Shown: positions 42,318 to 50,697, counted from the stretch's first letter. The stretch is DNA of 64,000 nt from Roseomonas indoligenes (GCF_017813365.1 NZ_JAGIZA010000017.1:47958-111957), one strand, 5' to 3'. Notes: a model not told the origin generated them from the sequence alone. Numbers and translations are program-made.

Positions 42318-43304
42318 TCAGTCGTTCCGCCAGGGCGCCTTCTCCCAGAGGCGGTCCAGGTAGACCTCGGCCGACATGACCTGCTTGCGGAAGTCCTCGC
42401 CCAGCACGGGCACCACCGGAAGATCGACGCGCGCCGCATCGGCCCGGAAACCGGGCGAGCTCATCGCCGCGCCGAAGGCGGCCACAAGCCGGTCCCGGAT
42501 CTCGTCCGGCAGGCCCGGCGGGGCGATGATGCCGCGCTGGGATCCGGCCACGAGGTCGAAGCTCTGCTCCTTGAAGGTCGGCACGTCCTTCATCACGGGA
42601 ATGCGCTCGGCCGCACCGATACCGAGGGCGCGCAGCCGCCCGTCGCGCAGCCCGGGCAGGCCCTCCGTCATATTGAAGCAGCCGACATCGATGTGGCCGC
42701 CGATGAGGGCGGTCTGCACGGGCGCGAAGCCGTTGAAGGGCACATGGTTGAACTCGGTGCCCGGCGCCATCTGCTGCAGCTGCGCGATCAGCAGGTGGTC
42801 GTCCGAGCCGATGCCGGTTGTGCCGACGGAGACGGCGCCCGTGGAGGCCTTCGCGGCCTCCAGCATCGCGGCCAGGGTCGGGAAGCGGGAATTGGCGTTG
42901 ACCCAGAGTCCGCCCGGATCCTCAACCACGTTGGCGATGTAGACGAAGCGCTTGGCGTCGTAGCGGACGCGGCGCTCGAGCGGCATGCTCATCAGCGTCG
43001 GCATGACCGAGGCGCAAAGCGTGTAGCCGTCCGGCCGCGCATTGTAGGCGACCTCGGTTCCCAGCTGGCTCGCCGCGCCGGGGCGGTTCTCCACCACGAT
43101 ACGAAGATCGGGGACCTGCTGCTGCACATGGGGCGCGATCATCCGGACCATCTGGTCCACGCCGCCGCCCGGCGCGTGCGGGACAATCACTGTGACCGGG
43201 CGCTCGCGCGGCCAGTTGCTGCCCTGTGCCAGGGCAGGCCGGGGCAGGGCGGGCGCGGCGAGGGCCGCGACCGACGCGGCGAGCGCACGTCTCGTGACGT
43301 TCAA
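42318..43304 (-). CDS. Bug/TctC-family substrate-binding protein
   Basis: This is a receptor of 328 residues with signal MNVTRRALAASVAALAAPAL ending ALAQG. Motifs are RPVTVIVPHAPGGGVD, IVVENRPGAASQLG and FNHVPFNGFAPVQTAL. The usual PYRG is PFNG, a mild departure in the ligand-binding loop. Start ATG 43304 has GGAGGATTC upstream. It follows the lactonase on the same strand with a 170-bp gap and is preceded by a long regulatory-looking interval. Confidence 0.92.
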   Translation of the reverse strand: MNVTRRALAASVAALAAPALPRPALAQGSNWPRERPVTVIVPHAPGGGVDQMVRMIAPHVQQQVPDLRIVVENRPGAASQLGTEVAYNARPDGYTLCASVMPTLMSMPLERRVRYDAKRFVYIANVVEDPGGLWVNANSRFPTLAAMLEAAKASTGAVSVGTTGIGSDDHLLIAQLQQMAPGTEFNHVPFNGFAPVQTALIGGHIDVGCFNMTEGLPGLRDGRLRALGIGAAERIPVMKDVPTFKEQSFDLVAGSQRGIIAPPGLPDEIRDRLVAAFGAAMSSPGFRADAARVDLPVVPVLGEDFRKQVMSAEVYLDRLWEKAPWRND

Positions 43305-43777
43305 AACAGAATCCTCCGTTCACGTCGCCGCCTCTCCGGGCAGCGCAGACAAGTGGCGATCATCCTACCCCGCGCCCATCGTGGACGACCGGGATCGCCG
43401 CCGTTTTCCGCTGTTCCCCGAACAATTCAAGGGAATGCACGGCGCGAAGAGGCGGGCCTTCCCGAGGATGGACCGTGGAGACCTGCACGCGCCCGGCGGT
43501 CGTTTCAGATACCTTGGCCAAGGTTTCTGAAAGCTGCTCCTGTCAGGCGGAAGGGATCTGTTCGACAGGAACGACAGAGGGGCGTCCCGGTCCTGAAATC
43601 TTGCAACAGGACGCTGGTGAGGAATTCGCTTCACCGAACCACCCCGCCTTTGCAGCGGGATCTCGGCTCGCTCCGGTCTGCAGAAAAACGAGATCACGGA
43701 GAAGTTTGGGCCGGGCACGCCTTCTCCGAAGGGCCGCTGGGAGTGACGGGCCGCGTAGGCGCGCGCGAAAGTGTCGG
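43305..43777. other. 473-bp interval without a convincing gene
   Basis: It lies upstream of a leftward Bug gene and downstream of a leftward aldo/keto reductase gene. Open frames exist on both strands but their products are Arg/Pro-rich and match nothing I know. The interval holds a 30-bp near-perfect palindrome (43503-43532) and an inverted repeat TCCTGTC/GACAGGA just after it. Confidence 0.6.
43503..43532. promoter_or_regulatory. 30-bp near-perfect palindrome
   Basis: TTTCAGA (43503-43509) and TCTGAAA (43526-43532) flank the 12-bp perfect palindrome CCTTGGCCAAGG. Only one base pair in 15 breaks the symmetry. There is no U-tract, so an operator or protein-binding site is likelier than a terminator. 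It is 199 bp upstream of the Bug gene start. Confidence 0.6.
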
Positions 43778-44911
43778 TCAGCCCTCCCAGAGGCTTGCTT
43801 GCGATGAACGCCGCACCCTGCTGCCGCCGAACACGACCTGTTGCCGCATCGCCGGTCGGGAGGGTCCGTAGATCAGGCGCGGCTCGGCCGGTGCGCTGGC
43901 GGAGTCCAGTGCGGCGAGGTGCTGGGGCGAGAGCGCGAGGTCGAGCGCCGCCACGTTGTCGGCCACCTGGGCGGCCCGGCTGACCCCCATCAGCGTCGAT
44001 GCAACGCCGGGGCGCGCCATGACCCAGGCCAGCGCGACGCGGGCCGGCGACTGCCCGACCTCCTCCGCCACCCGGCGCACCGCCTCCACGATGTCCCAGT
44101 TGCGCGGGGAGAAAAGGCTGTCGCCGAACGGGTTGGCGCCGTCCAGGCGCTTGTCGCCGGCCGGCCGCTTCTCTCCGGCACGGGCCGCGTCCTTCGGCAG
44201 GCCCGCCCCGCGCTGCGGGGCCGCCTCGATGGCGGCACGGTCGTACTTGCCGGTCAGCAGCCCGTAGGCAAGCGGCGACCAGGGCACCATTCCCATGCCG
44301 AACTCGGCCGCGAGCGGGATGTGCTCGTCCTCCACCTCCCGGTTCACGAGGGAGTAGAAGTACTGCAGGGCGATCGGCCCCGGCAGGCCGCGCAGGGAGG
44401 CAAGGGTCGCGAGCTTGGCGACGTACCAGGCGGGCGTGTTCGACAGGCCCCAGTAACGGATCTTCCCGGACCTCACGAGGCCCGCCATCGTTTCCAGCAG
44501 CTCCTCCGCGGGGGTGACTCCATCCCAGACATGGACCCAGTAGAGATCGATGCTGTCCGTCCCGAGACGGCGGAGCGAACCTTCGATCGCGGCATGGACG
44601 TGCTTGGCCCCGTTGCCCCCGGCATGCGGCCCATTGCCCGTCGCGAAGCCTGACTTGGTCGCGAGGACAACCTGGTCACGGAGACCCCGATCGGAGAGGA
44701 AACGGCCGATCATCGCCTCGCTCTCGCCACCGGCATAGACATCCGCCGTGTCGATGAAGTTCCCGCCGGCTTCGACATAGGCGTCGAAGACCGCGCGGCT
44801 TCCCCGCTCGTCCATGCCCCAGCGCGACGTCCCGAAGGTCATGGTGCCGAGCGCGAAAGGGCTGACGCCAAGGCCCGAGCGGCCGAGGGTGCGGTAGTCG
44901 TCAAGGGACAT
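43778..44911 (-). CDS. Aldo/keto reductase
   Basis: This is a 377-residue NADP-dependent aldo/keto reductase. The catalytic Asp-Tyr are in GNFIDTADVYAGGESE, Lys in VVLATKSGF and His in DLYWVHVWDG. YWGLSNTPAWYVAKL and the NADP-binding GVSRAAQVADNVAALDL are also present. It has an insertion around residues 240-265 (rich in Arg, Lys and Pro) and a C-terminal tail of about 20 residues. Its ATG at 44911 faces a TetR gene 80 bp away with two palindromes between, so induction by a reactive carbonyl sensed by the TetR protein is likely. Confidence 0.93.
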   Translation of the reverse strand: MSLDDYRTLGRSGLGVSPFALGTMTFGTSRWGMDERGSRAVFDAYVEAGGNFIDTADVYAGGESEAMIGRFLSDRGLRDQVVLATKSGFATGNGPHAGGNGAKHVHAAIEGSLRRLGTDSIDLYWVHVWDGVTPAEELLETMAGLVRSGKIRYWGLSNTPAWYVAKLATLASLRGLPGPIALQYFYSLVNREVEDEHIPLAAEFGMGMVPWSPLAYGLLTGKYDRAAIEAAPQRGAGLPKDAARAGEKRPAGDKRLDGANPFGDSLFSPRNWDIVEAVRRVAEEVGQSPARVALAWVMARPGVASTLMGVSRAAQVADNVAALDLALSPQHLAALDSASAPAEPRLIYGPSRPAMRQQVVFGGSRVRRSSQASLWEG

Positions 44912-44923
44912 GCCGGGATTTTC

Positions 44924-44997
44924 CGTATCGATCGATATGAAACTCCTTGGACCTCTTGCCCGGGAAGGTCAAGAATTTCATATTGATCGATATGAAA
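44924..44997. promoter_or_regulatory. Two TetR-type palindromic operators
   Basis: Site 1 contains the perfect palindrome TATCGATCGATA (44926-44937). Site 2 spans 44976-44997 with arms TTTCATAT and ATATGAAA around TGATCG, one mismatched pair. Both share GATCGATATGAAA. Site 2 covers the TetR start codon (44992), so binding would block its own translation start region and the divergent promoter. Confidence 0.75.
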
Positions 44998-45621
44998 GAC
45001 GCTGACCCACCGTCGCGCCGGAGGACGGGACGCCCTCTCTCCTTCGATCGTGAGGCCGCGCTGGAGCAGGCCATGCTCCTCTTCTGGCGTCACGGCTACG
45101 AGGCGACATCGCTGGCAGAGCTGACCAGGGCCATGGGCGTGACATCGCCGAGCATCTATGCCGCCTATGGGGACAAGAAGGGCCTGTTCCGGGAAGCGGT
45201 CGCACGCTACCTCGCCCAGCCCCTGCCACCGGCCGACATGGTCGCGCAGGCCGAGGACGCCACCGCGGCGGCCCGCTGGCTGCTCGAGGGCGCGGCGGCG
45301 ATGTTCACCGGCGAGGCGACTCCACCGGGCTGCCTCCTGGCCAGTTCCGCCATCGCGGTTTCCGTCGAGGCGGACGACGTGCGCCGCGAACTGGCGGCTA
45401 TCCGCCTGGGCGTCGAGGCGGCTTTGAGGGACAAGATTCTCGCGGACATGGCGTGTGGCAGGCTGCCCGCGGAGACCGATGCCGTAACCCTGGCCGCCTA
45501 CGTCACCTCCGTCATCCAGGGTCTCTCGACATTGGCGCGCGACGGTGCGCCGCGCGAGAAACTGATGAAGGTGGCTCGCTTCGCGCTCTCTGCCTGGCCC
45601 GCGCGATCCGTCCGGACCTGA
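44992..45621 (+). CDS. TetR-family transcriptional regulator
   Basis: This is a 209-residue regulator. The helix-turn-helix occupies about residues 15-60 (RPLSFDREAALEQAMLLFW, then LAELTRAMGVTSPSIYAAYGDKKGLFREAV), typical of the YcdC/ComR-like branch. The C-terminal all-helical ligand domain has PPGCLLASSAIAV. The ATG at 44992 is preferred; an ATG 45 bp earlier would include the operator in the coding region and lacks a clear ribosome site. It very probably represses itself and the divergent aldo/keto reductase gene. Confidence 0.9.
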   Translation: MKDADPPSRRRTGRPLSFDREAALEQAMLLFWRHGYEATSLAELTRAMGVTSPSIYAAYGDKKGLFREAVARYLAQPLPPADMVAQAEDATAAARWLLEGAAAMFTGEATPPGCLLASSAIAVSVEADDVRRELAAIRLGVEAALRDKILADMACGRLPAETDAVTLAAYVTSVIQGLSTLARDGAPREKLMKVARFALSAWPARSVRT

Positions 45622-45855
45622 CGGTATCCTGCTGCACGGCTCGCCTTCCATGACCCTCCTGAACCACCGGCCTTGTCCTGCCAGCGAAATGGGGGGCTAC
45701 ACCGCCCGCTGATCTTCCGACACGCTGCTCCACCCGGACCGGGTCGCCCGGGCTACCGGGCGCCGCGTGCGGGGCGGGGGCGGGACCCTCCTCCCTTCCG
45801 CGCTCCGGCAATGCGGCCCTGAGAAGCAAGAAACACGAGCGGAGGAGACGGAGAG

Positions 45856-47124
45856 ATGGTGGAAAGGGATCAGGGCCTTGGCCGGCGCGCCCTGCTGGGG
45901 ACGGGGCTGGGCGCGGGGGCGCTGCTGGCGGGGGCGGGAACGGCCGGGCGCGCGCGTGCCCAGGGCGGACAACCGGCCATCCGCATCGGTTTCCTCACGG
46001 ACCTGTCCGGTCCCTACAAGGACATCACGGGTGAGACGGGCGCCATCTGCGCGCGCCAGGCGATCGCCGATTTCGGCGCTGCCGAGAAAGGCATGCGCGT
46101 GGAGGTGCTGGTGGCCGACCACCAGCACCGCCCGGATGTCGGCATTGGCATCATCCGTGAATGGTTCGATCGCGGCGACGTGGACGTGATCCTGGATGTC
46201 GGCAACTCCGCCATCGGGCTGGCGGCCGGCGGCCTTGTGACGGAGCGAAACAAGATCCAGCTGAACACCGGCGCCGCCTCCTCCGACCTGACGGGGAAGT
46301 CCTGCAACGCCAACACGATCCACTGGCCCTATGACACCTGGTCCAACGCCAACTCCGCCGCGCAATCGCTGCTGAGTTCCGGCGGCAACCGCTGGTTCTT
46401 CGTCACGGCCGACTACGCCTTCGGCAAGGCCATGCAGGCCGACGCCACGCGGATCGTGGAAGCGGGCGGCGGGCAGGTCGTGGGATCGGCGGTGCATCCC
46501 TTCCCCGGCACCACCGATTTCTCCTCCTACCTCGTCCAGGCGCGTGCGCGACGGGCGAACGTGGTCGCCTTCGCCAATGCCGGGGCGGATACGCTGAACT
46601 GCGTGAAGCAGGCGGCCGAGTTCGGGCTGGCGCGCTCCGGCATCCGCCCCGCGGCGCTGGTCGCCTTCATCCAGGACATCAAGGCGCTCGGCCTGGATGT
46701 GGCACAGGGCCTGACGATCAGCGAGAGCTTCTACTGGGACCTGAACGACCGCACCCGCGCCTTCACGGAGCGGCTGAAGCCGCGCCTGACGAACGGGGGC
46801 ATGCCGAACATGGACCATGCCGCCGCCTATTCCTCCACCTTGCACTACCTGAAGGCCGTATCGGAACTGGGTGTCGCCCGCGCCAAGGCGGACGGGCGCG
46901 CGGTGGTGGCCACCATGAAGGCCATGCCCACCGAAGACGACTGCTTCGGGCGCGGGAGTGTCCGCGCGGACGGGCGCAAGATCCACCCCATGTATCTCTT
47001 CGAGGCCAAGAAGCCCTCCGAGAGCACGGGGCCGTGGGATCTCCTCAAGCTGGTCGGCACCACCCCTGCAGACCGGGCTTTCCGCCCCCTGTCCGAGGGC
47101 GGCTGCTCGCTGGTGACGAACTAG
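45856..47124 (+). CDS. Orphan ABC substrate-binding protein (Leu/Ile/Val receptor type)
   Basis: This is a 422-residue receptor of the type I periplasmic-binding family used by branched-chain-amino-acid-type ABC systems. It has a twin-Arg signal (LGRRALLGTGLGAGALLAG), then IRIGFLTDLSGPYKDITGE, DVILDVGNSAIGLAAGGL, FFVTADYAFGKAMQADATR and FPGTTDFSSYLVQARA. Related orphan receptors often bind aromatic acids or other carboxylates. No LivH, LivM, LivG or LivF genes are nearby. A strong hairpin follows its stop. Neighbours on either side are on the other strand or belong to other units. Confidence 0.92.
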   Translation: MVERDQGLGRRALLGTGLGAGALLAGAGTAGRARAQGGQPAIRIGFLTDLSGPYKDITGETGAICARQAIADFGAAEKGMRVEVLVADHQHRPDVGIGIIREWFDRGDVDVILDVGNSAIGLAAGGLVTERNKIQLNTGAASSDLTGKSCNANTIHWPYDTWSNANSAAQSLLSSGGNRWFFVTADYAFGKAMQADATRIVEAGGGQVVGSAVHPFPGTTDFSSYLVQARARRANVVAFANAGADTLNCVKQAAEFGLARSGIRPAALVAFIQDIKALGLDVAQGLTISESFYWDLNDRTRAFTERLKPRLTNGGMPNMDHAAAYSSTLHYLKAVSELGVARAKADGRAVVATMKAMPTEDDCFGRGSVRADGRKIHPMYLFEAKKPSESTGPWDLLKLVGTTPADRAFRPLSEGGCSLVTN

Positions 47125-47133
47125 TCTCAAGGC

Positions 47134-47161
47134 GGGCGTGGCGGGTTGCGCCGCCACGCCC
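47134..47161. terminator. Strong 11-bp hairpin between convergent genes
   Basis: GGGCGTGGCGG (47134-47144) pairs perfectly with CCGCCACGCCC (47151-47161) across a six-base loop, framed by CTCAAG and CTTGAG further out. It separates the convergent receptor and racemase-fold genes. There is no U-tract. Confidence 0.6.
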
Positions 47162-47204
47162 TTCGCCTGGACCTTCTTGAGGGACAGGCGCCGAAGATGG
47201 GCCG

Positions 47205-47864
47205 CTAGTCCTCCCGCAGTGCGGCCGCGATGGCTTCCATCAGCAGGGGCGGGCTGGCGAGGACGGGCGTGGCGAGCGCGGCGTCCAGGTCCGGCTGGAG
47301 ATGAGCCAGCGAGGCCTGGGCGAGCACGAGGACGTCCACACCCTGCCCGAGCTCGCGGGCCGCTTCGCGGATGATGGCGTCGTGCCGTTCCCGGTCCCCG
47401 GCCATGAGGGCGGTATAGGCATCGGGCTTCACCAGCGGCGTGATCGTCACGTCGCGCCCCTGGCCGGCCGCGTGCGCGCGCAGCAGCGCCGTGCTCGGCT
47501 CGACCGTGCTGGAGGCGGTGCAGAGCAGGCCGATGCGCGGCCCGCGGCGGACCGCCTCGGCCGCCATGGGATCGTCGATCTTCAGCACGGGCTGCGGGAC
47601 GATCTGGCGCGCGATGTCCACGGCCGGGGAGGTGGAGGAACAGGTGACGACGATGAGGTCCGCCCCCGCCTCCGCGGCGAGGACGACCTGGGACACCACG
47701 CGCCGGTAGACCAGCGGCTTCGGCGCGCCGCGCAGCAGGTCCTGCAGCAGGCTCTCGTTCAGGATGTGGAAGCTGTCGGCTTCCGGATGGGCGGCGCGCA
47801 TCCGCTCCCGGAAGCTCTCCACCAGGAAACCGACGGTGTGGATGAAGCCGACCCGCTTCGCCAT
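47205..47864 (-). CDS. Asp/Glu racemase superfamily protein
   Basis: This is a 219-residue racemase-fold protein. The first Cys is present in IVVTCSSTSPAVDIARQIV; the second position reads VLVLAQASLAHLQPD with no Cys. One-Cys architecture matches the protein encoded at 38337, so a non-racemase activity is possible. It starts at ATG 47864 and diverges from the LacD-like aldolase gene, with a palindromic AT-rich interval between them. It may act on a side product or intermediate of the sugar cassette at 48-53 kb. Confidence 0.84.
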   Translation of the reverse strand: MAKRVGFIHTVGFLVESFRERMRAAHPEADSFHILNESLLQDLLRGAPKPLVYRRVVSQVVLAAEAGADLIVVTCSSTSPAVDIARQIVPQPVLKIDDPMAAEAVRRGPRIGLLCTASSTVEPSTALLRAHAAGQGRDVTITPLVKPDAYTALMAGDRERHDAIIREAARELGQGVDVLVLAQASLAHLQPDLDAALATPVLASPPLLMEAIAAALRED

Positions 47865-47902
47865 GGACCCCTCCCGAAGGATATGGACTATTTATTCCAT
47901 TC

Positions 47903-47922
47903 TTCCATATTTGGAAAATATG
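47903..47922. promoter_or_regulatory. Inverted repeats upstream of the aldolase gene
   Basis: TTCCA (47903-47907) and TGGAA (47912-47916) flank TATT, overlapping CATATTT/AAATATG (47906-47922). The element lies in the AT-rich divergent interval. TTCCA and TGGAAAAT also occur upstream of the RpiR gene at 52807-52824. Confidence 0.5.
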
Positions 47923-47956
47923 CGCCACAACGATGCGACCGGCACGGGGGGAAACG

Positions 47957-48985
47957 ATGCGGATTTCGGCAGGCAAGCTCTGGTCGCTGCGGCGGCTTTC
48001 CGACCGGCGCGGCTTCTTCACGATGATCGCGGTGGACCAGCGCCCGGGCGTCGAGCAGCTGGTGGCCGAGCGCCATGGCAGCCCTGACTGGGAGGAGATC
48101 GGCAAGATCAAGCGCCTGCTGATCGAGGAGCTCTCGCCCCACGCCTCGGCCATGCTGCTGGATCCGCAATACGCCTATCCCTACGCGCACCTGGCCGTGG
48201 ATCCCGCCCGTGGCCTGCTCATCACGCTGGAGCAGTTCGCCTGCGAGGAAGGGCCAGGTGGGCGGAAGACGCTGATCTACCCGGGCTGGTCGGTCGCCAA
48301 GATCAAGCGGCTGGGGGCGGATGGGGTGAAGCTGATGCTCTGGTACCGCCCGGACGCCTCCCCGGAGGTGCTGGCCCACCAGCACGCCCTGGTGGAGAAG
48401 GTCGGGCGCGAGTGCCGGGAGCACGACATCGCCTTCCTGCTGGAACCGCTGGTCTATCCGCTGGGCGGCAGCGCCGCCGGTGATTCCTACCACGAGGATT
48501 CCGGCAAGCGGCCGGAGATGGTGATCGCGACCGTCGAGGAGTTCCGCAAGGAGCGCTACGGCGTGGACATCTTCAAGCTGGAGACGCCCATCGCTGCCAA
48601 GGTGATTGTCGATCCCGACGACGGCAGCGCGGAGGCGGCGCAGACGCAGGACTGGTTCAACCGCATCGACGCCATGCTGGACCGCCCCTGGGTGATGCTC
48701 TCCGCAGGCGCGGCGATGGAGCCCTTCCGTCGCATTCTCACCTACGCCTTCCGCGCGGGGGCCAGCGGCTATCTGGCGGGGCGCGCGATCTGGTGGCCGG
48801 CCGCGCTGGAATACCCGGACTGGGACGCCTTCCGCACCCGGGTGCGGGAGCACGGCCTGCCCTATGTCTCGCTGGTGCAGTCCCTGCTCGCGCAGCACGG
48901 CCGGCCCTGGGCCACCAAGCCCGCCTTCGCGGGGGGGCTGGCGCTGGAAGGCGGGCGGGACTTCCTGCAGACCTACCAGGGCTGA
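47957..48985 (+). CDS. LacD/YihT-like class I aldolase
   Basis: This is a 342-residue TIM-barrel aldolase similar to tagatose-1,6-bisphosphate aldolase LacD and to YihT. Features are FTMIAVDQRPGVEQ (Asp27), LSPHASAMLLDPQYAY, VKLMLWYRPD (Lys125), LLEPLVYP (Glu163), the expected Schiff-base Lys207 in DIFKLETP, and GASGYLAGRAIWW. It would split a ketose 1-phosphate into dihydroxyacetone phosphate and an aldehyde. The ATG at 47957 has GGGGGG upstream. Its 3' end overlaps the convergent kinase gene by 13 bp, and the kinase would make its substrate. Confidence 0.87.
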   Translation: MRISAGKLWSLRRLSDRRGFFTMIAVDQRPGVEQLVAERHGSPDWEEIGKIKRLLIEELSPHASAMLLDPQYAYPYAHLAVDPARGLLITLEQFACEEGPGGRKTLIYPGWSVAKIKRLGADGVKLMLWYRPDASPEVLAHQHALVEKVGRECREHDIAFLLEPLVYPLGGSAAGDSYHEDSGKRPEMVIATVEEFRKERYGVDIFKLETPIAAKVIVDPDDGSAEAAQTQDWFNRIDAMLDRPWVMLSAGAAMEPFRRILTYAFRAGASGYLAGRAIWWPAALEYPDWDAFRTRVREHGLPYVSLVQSLLAQHGRPWATKPAFAGGLALEGGRDFLQTYQG

Positions 48986-49875
48986 GCCAGGAGGGCCTCG
49001 ACCTCCGGCCGGGACGGGACGCCCGCCCGGCCGCCGGGGCGGGTGCATTTCAGCGTCGCCGCCGCCACGGCGAGGCGGGCCGCTTCGGCCACTTTCATCC
49101 CCTCGGCAAGGCCGAGCGCGTAGGCGCCGTGGAACACGTCGCCGGCGCCCAGCGTGTCCACCACCGCCACCGCCGGCGGGCGCAGGTGGTGCAGCGTTTC
49201 CCCATCCATCCAGAAGTAGCCCTGCGGCCCCGCGGTCACGCCGAGCATCACGCCCTGCAGGCGCCGCCGCAGCGCGCGCAGCCCCGCCTCGGGATCCTCC
49301 TCGCCGGCATGGTGCCGCAGCGCCGGTTCCGAGAAGATGACGTGCCCGGCCATGCCGATCAGCGCGGCCGCCTCGGGCAGGGGGGCGAGATCGGCGTCCA
49401 GCACGGAGGGGATGCCATGGTCCCGCGCGAGGGAGAGGGCGCGGGCCCCGCCGAGCGGCCATCCCATGTCCACCAGCACCGCGCCGCAGCCCCGGATCCC
49501 TTCCCGATCGATCCAGTCGGGCGCCACCTGCAGGTTGCGGCCGGGGAAGTTCAGGATCAGCCGCTCCCCCGCCGCATCCACGGCCACGGCGGACCAGGCA
49601 GATTGCGCGTCCGGAAGCTCCGCGACTCCCGCGATGTCGACGCCGTAGCGCGCCAGCTCCGCGCGGATGACCCGCCCTGTGTCGTCCGCGCCGACGCGGC
49701 CGAAAAGCCGGGCCTCGCCACCCAGCGCCGCGATGGCAACGGAGGCGGTGGCGGCGGGGCCGCCTCCGGCCTCCGCCACCGCCGTCGCATAGAGCTTCGT
49801 CGCCTGGGTCGGGAGGGACGGCACCGACAGGATGCGGTCGTGCACCGTCATCCCGACGCAGGCGACCGTTGCCAT
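48973..49875 (-). CDS. PfkB-family sugar kinase, YihV-like
   Basis: This is a 300-residue ribokinase-fold kinase. It follows the remembered YihV (sulfofructose kinase) sequence closely: VACVGMTVHDRI, GGGPAATASVA (37-47), FGRVGADDTG, the catalytic DTLGAGDVFHGA and LKCTRPGGRAGVP. If YihV binds sulfonate through Lys27, Asn109 and Arg138 as I recall, Lys27 and Asn109 are kept here but position 138 is Gly. A different ketose substrate is therefore likely. It is last in the ABC operon, 5 bp behind the receptor gene, and overlaps the convergent aldolase gene. Confidence 0.88.
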   Translation of the reverse strand: MATVACVGMTVHDRILSVPSLPTQATKLYATAVAEAGGGPAATASVAIAALGGEARLFGRVGADDTGRVIRAELARYGVDIAGVAELPDAQSAWSAVAVDAAGERLILNFPGRNLQVAPDWIDREGIRGCGAVLVDMGWPLGGARALSLARDHGIPSVLDADLAPLPEAAALIGMAGHVIFSEPALRHHAGEEDPEAGLRALRRRLQGVMLGVTAGPQGYFWMDGETLHHLRPPAVAVVDTLGAGDVFHGAYALGLAEGMKVAEAARLAVAAATLKCTRPGGRAGVPSRPEVEALLAQPW

Positions 49876-49880
49876 GCGGA

Positions 49881-50672
49881 TCAGGCATCCGCCAGGGGCA
49901 GCAGGTCCACGCCGGTGTAGCGCTTGAAGGCTTCCGCCAGCCGCCCGTCCGCCTTGGCCTTGTCGATGAAGCCGTTGACGGCGCGGTGCAGCTCCTCGCT
50001 GCCATGGCGCATACCGATGCCGATCATCTGCGTGCCGAGGGAGAGCTTCTTCTCGTAGTTCCGGCCGGGCTGCAGCCGGTTGGTCTGGGCGGGGATGAGG
50101 AAGCCGGTCGCGCAGGCATCCACCTGGCGGGACATCAGCGCCTGGATGGTGCTGGCGTCGTTGTCGTATCGCATCATGACCGCGCCCGGCGCCTTCTCCA
50201 CCACGATCGGGTCCTGGATCGCGCCGCGCACGACGGAGACGCGCTTGCCGCGCAGGTCCTCGAAGCTGCGGATCTCAGTAGCCTGCGGCGCCATGATCAC
50301 GCTCTCCTGCGCGCAGTAGGGCTTGGAGAAGAGGATCTGCTCGGCGCGCTGCGGGGTGATGGTCAGCGTGGCCATCACCAGGTCGGCCTTGCCCGTTAGG
50401 ATGAACGGGATGCGGTTCTGGCTGGTGACGGGCACCAGCTCCATCGGCACGCCGAGATCCTGGGCCAGCATTTTGCCGGCCGTAATATCGTAGCCGTCCG
50501 GCTGCATGGACGTGTCCAGCATGCCCCAGGGCGGGTTGTTGGTGTCCATCGCGATCAACAGCTTGCCGCGCCGCTTGATGGCGTCGAGCGTCACCGCGGC
50601 GGGCTGCGCGCGGGCTGGAACGGCGGCAAACGGCAGGAGCGGCGCGAGGGCCAGCAGGCTGCGGCGGTTCAT
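49881..50672 (-). CDS. ABC transporter substrate-binding protein (polar amino acid/opine type)
   Basis: This is a 263-residue receptor with signal MNRRSLLALAPLLPFAAV ending ARAQ. The type II fold opens DAIKRRGKLLIAMDTNNPPWGMLD and has ADLVMATLTITPQRAEQILFSKPY, FEDLRGKRVSVVRGAIQDP and DACATGF. The ATG at 50672 has GGAGG upstream. It lies between ATPase and kinase genes in one operon. Although the family mostly carries amino acids, operons with a sugar kinase suggest a sugar conjugate or an opine-like compound. Confidence 0.92.
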   Translation of the reverse strand: MNRRSLLALAPLLPFAAVPARAQPAAVTLDAIKRRGKLLIAMDTNNPPWGMLDTSMQPDGYDITAGKMLAQDLGVPMELVPVTSQNRIPFILTGKADLVMATLTITPQRAEQILFSKPYCAQESVIMAPQATEIRSFEDLRGKRVSVVRGAIQDPIVVEKAPGAVMMRYDNDASTIQALMSRQVDACATGFLIPAQTNRLQPGRNYEKKLSLGTQMIGIGMRHGSEELHRAVNGFIDKAKADGRLAEAFKRYTGVDLLPLADA

Positions 50673-50697
50673 GGTTCTATCCTCCCTTTGTACGATT

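Noticed and set aside
43365..43718. Small genes on either strand of the 43.3-43.8 kb interval
   Set aside because: Products are Arg/Pro/Ser-rich with no family likeness, and the frames cross the palindrome, so a regulatory or decayed interval is the better description.
45697..48153. 818-codon leftward open frame
   Set aside because: It covers the antisense of the 45856 receptor and a different frame of the 47205 racemase-fold gene. No domain is recognisable, whereas the genes called there have clear families and ribosome sites.
48973..49875. Firm assignment as sulfofructose kinase
   Set aside because: Overall similarity to YihV is high, but the position remembered as the sulfonate-binding Arg138 is Gly, and sulfoquinovose isomerase, glycosidase and sulfolactaldehyde reductase genes are absent.
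47888..50005. 705-codon leftward open frame
   Set aside because: Arg/Ala/Gly-rich product antisense to the aldolase gene and out of frame with the kinase gene; a GC-driven shadow.
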